Assembly (NCBI GenBank): GCA_035048485.1
Contig: CM068585.1
Location: forward strand, 2,411,001-2,475,000
Source of the DNA: Pteria penguin
Lineage: Eukaryota > Mollusca > Bivalvia > Pterioida > Pteriidae
Direction: 5' to 3'
DNA: 64,000 nucleotides
This document shows, piece by piece, positions 50,009 through 64,000 of the stretch. The notes under the pieces are model-generated. The model worked only from the letters and a program-made list of their open reading frames with translations, made no database searches and was not told the DNA's origin. Position 1 is the stretch's first letter. Each line of letters opens with the position of its first letter. A program made the position numbers and the translations under genes.

Positions 50009-50471
50009 TGGTTTGGGTGGATCCGTAGCATAGGACAAAATTATGAAGCAATGACCAACACATCAGCCACATGCTGCAACCACAGTAGTATAATAATCAT
50101 GGAGAGAAATAAACATTCACTCACAAGGAACCATTTACGCTACTAGATATGCATATACATGTATTGTAACTGAAAGAAGAACGAGGCATGTGCGTCGGTC
50201 ACTTTTGCACATATTTGACTCCAGTATTGATAGCAGCGTCTGGAGGCTTTCCATATCAAATGTAAAAATATTGCTTAACACTGCTTTATATGGTAACTCA
50301 GAACATTTTAAACGGATACAGTTAAAATAACTAAAAGCTTGTCGAGTTTGCCAACTGGTCATCGCTGATCAAATGTCTTGTAATTCAGAGATCAAAATTG
50401 TTTCCGAAGACTACCATGAGGAGATTTGTTAGTTGATTTCCCATTGAAGTATGCTATCATCGGATTTCTGG

Positions 50472-50686
50472 GTCCGGCGCCATAAACTGAGAAAATTCTT
50501 AAGTCATAAATTCATATTCTTCTGTTCAACAATGAGTTATAACTGGGATTTGGGTTTTATTGAGTTTTATTCTATCGATAAACGAAATAAACCATTCTGC
50601 ATGACAATTTATTTGAATTTTTGATAATGGAATAAATTAAAATTAAATAATTGACTTAAGTATTTTCTCAGTTTATGGCACCGGAC
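50472..50686. mobile_element. 215-bp MITE-like inverted-repeat element
   Basis: The left end 'gtccggcgccataaactgag' + 'aaaattcttaagtca' matches the reverse complement of the right end ('gtccggtgccataaactgag' + 'aaaatacttaagtca'). About 35-bp arms, no coding content. Flanking 'tctg' on both sides may be a target duplication. Confidence 0.8.
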
Positions 50687-51049
50687 TCTGTTTTCATAAT
50701 AGTACAATACAAAGTGTCACGTCCTTATAAAATACTCCGCAACATTACTGTTATAGGATTCTTGTACATTTTTTTTTCAACAGGGATTGGCCTAATGCAT
50801 TAGAATACAAGGCTTGCTTTCACCGTTGTTTATCACCCCTGTCAAGTATGATGGAATTTTGAGCGAGATCAACAAATGTACCGTCTGAAGGTCAAGGTAC
50901 CTCCAGGTGATCCGGTATCCTCCACTACTTAACACCATGTAGATGAAATTATCATGAAAGATCAACACTGAAACAGGCGTTTGACTAAAATTATACAAGT
51001 AAATACATTGTGATTAAAATACCTTCCACACATGCTACAATGAAGATAT

Positions 51050-51345
51050 GATCCTACCTCATTTGTACATGAGACATACATATGTAACCCAGTCATCCCA
51101 TCTCATTTGACAAAGGACATATATCATGTAACCAAGCAAACCCATCTCATTTGTACATGGGATATACATATGTTATGTAACCCAGCCATCCCATCTCATT
51201 TGTGAATGGGACATACATGTGCAACCCAACCATCTTATCTGATTTGTACATACATATGTTAGGTAACCCAGCCAATCTATCTTCTTTGTACATAGGGCAA
51301 ACAACTTATCTGTACACAGGACATACTTATGTAACCCAGATATGC
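51050..51345. repeat. ~45-60 bp degenerate minisatellite, ~6 copies
   Basis: 'gtaacccagccatcccatct' + 'catttgtacatgggacatac' with indels, just downstream of WDR19 and possibly in its 3' UTR. Confidence 0.85.
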
Positions 51346-51820
51346 ATATGTTGTGACCACAAAAATGTTTAGAATAGGTGACGGCAAATCTGGTGATGGT
51401 AAGATTTATTGCAAAATAATTATTTTATCATCATTTGTAGCAGACATTTTAACACAGAGTAATCAGTAAAGATAATTTGATCACACGAAAAAAGGACGGC
51501 TCCTCACAACATTAGGTATGTATATTGATCACAGTTTCTTTTTTCGCAAGTTAAAAATTGAGATGCAATAACAGGAGAGAATTTCATAGTGTTCAACTTA
51601 GTACTTGAAATTTCTGTTCCATTATCCTATGCCACAATTTGATAACAGTCTCCAAGTAAATAATTTACACATACAGTACGATTACAAAGTTTATGAGATA
51701 TAGTTTTGTGGAATCTACCGAAGGCTTGTTCTCCTGAACCACATCTAAATAGTAGTTGAGAAATAATTTAAATAAATAAACAAGAAACATTTGAAGATGA
51801 TAAAATGCTGTTAACAATTC

Positions 51821-63287
<11,467 letters not shown>

Positions 63288-64000
63288 CTATAACATACGC
63301 AGTAGTACAGGTATATACATATACTTTAAAAAAAATTTGGCATTTGTCTTGAAATGATAATGTATACTTTCTGAAATATTTGTATTCTTTTTATATTACT
63401 GTAACATGAAATTCATGCTGTGGATTAACCTTCACTATTTACGTGGTCATATAAAACCAGACCAAATAATTTGCTATGTAAATTTGTTTGAACAAGTGTT
63501 AAAACACCTATATTGTTCGACTTGTACTAAATCAGCCTCAGGGCTCATTTCAAGGCGTTATTCATTACCATAAAATTTTGTCCACTATTAAAATGTAAGA
63601 AAGTTAAGTAAAGTCAACAAAATTGTCTTGCCACTTGGCACATATCAGTTTCTATAAATAAAAAAACACACCGTCAAAAATCGACTTATATAGGTGAGTA
63701 TTTTGGGTTTATTTTTGTTCTAATATCTTAAATGTCTGTACCCATGGAATTCTATAAGCTCACAAAATCACAAAAGATTATACTAGCAGAAATTTCACTG
63801 TTTTCAGTATATAAATCTATTTAATGAATGGTGTAGTAAAACTTATTAGATGATTATTAATCGCCAGGTTAATACTTTATTACTACACAGTATCAAATCT
63901 GTATACAATGTTTCAACATTCTATGGCTTATAGATTTATGTTTCCATGGTATTAGTATTAAAAGTTACAGTAAACACTAGTCTACATCATGGTCTGATAC
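63288..64000 (-). other. WDR19: WDR19 intron, continues beyond the window
   Basis: No further WDR19 exon or other gene was found. AT-rich, without tandem arrays. Confidence 0.5.

Overview
This is nuclear DNA from an animal. It is AT-rich and intron-rich, with canonical GT-AG introns and animal-specific genes. tRNA-headed SINEs, recurrent 'ggtcaaggtcac' repeat blocks and very abundant minisatellites suggest a lophotrochozoan, most likely a bivalve mollusc. The species is inferred, not shown. No bacterial genes, CRISPR arrays or rRNA were seen.

Only three genes can be supported, and all were rebuilt exon by exon with matching splice phases. (1) MITD1 is on the + strand: its last three exons lie at 2302-5279, encoding 124 C-terminal residues. 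(2) PAN3 is on the - strand at 43636-12230: a complete 18-exon, 820-aa coding sequence. It has an N-terminal CCCH zinc finger, a PAM2-like motif, a pseudokinase domain and the conserved C-terminal domain. It converges on MITD1. (3) WDR19/IFT144 is on the - strand at 63287-51821: its last 13 exons, 592 C-terminal residues ending in paired CxxC zinc ribbons. It lies head-to-tail upstream of PAN3, and its 5' half is beyond the window.

Much of the rest is tandem repeat. About 25 arrays fill introns and both intergenic gaps (5.3-12.2 kb and 43.8-51.8 kb). Interspersed elements include tRNA-derived SINEs, three or four short elements with terminal inverted repeats, and a deleted Tigger/pogo-type transposon. 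The longest open frames in the window (304-538 aa) are repeat arrays, not genes.

The most unusual feature is that at least eight arrays or duplications are built from a splice junction of the host gene. Each monomer carries a few codons of the neighbouring exon plus its GT donor or AG acceptor. The sites are the MITD1 exon acceptor at 2302 and donor at 3118; the PAN3 donors at 12949 and 15846 and acceptor at 17128/17200; and the WDR19 donors at 53382, 58847 and 60509. Introns therefore carry from one to about 44 decoy splice sites next to the real one. Most decoys would bring in early stop codons or frameshifts. One, the 72-bp PAN3 duplication, stays in frame and could add 24 residues to the pseudokinase. 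A further 48-bp array in PAN3 intron 1 repeats what looks like an 18-nt microexon in the correct phase.
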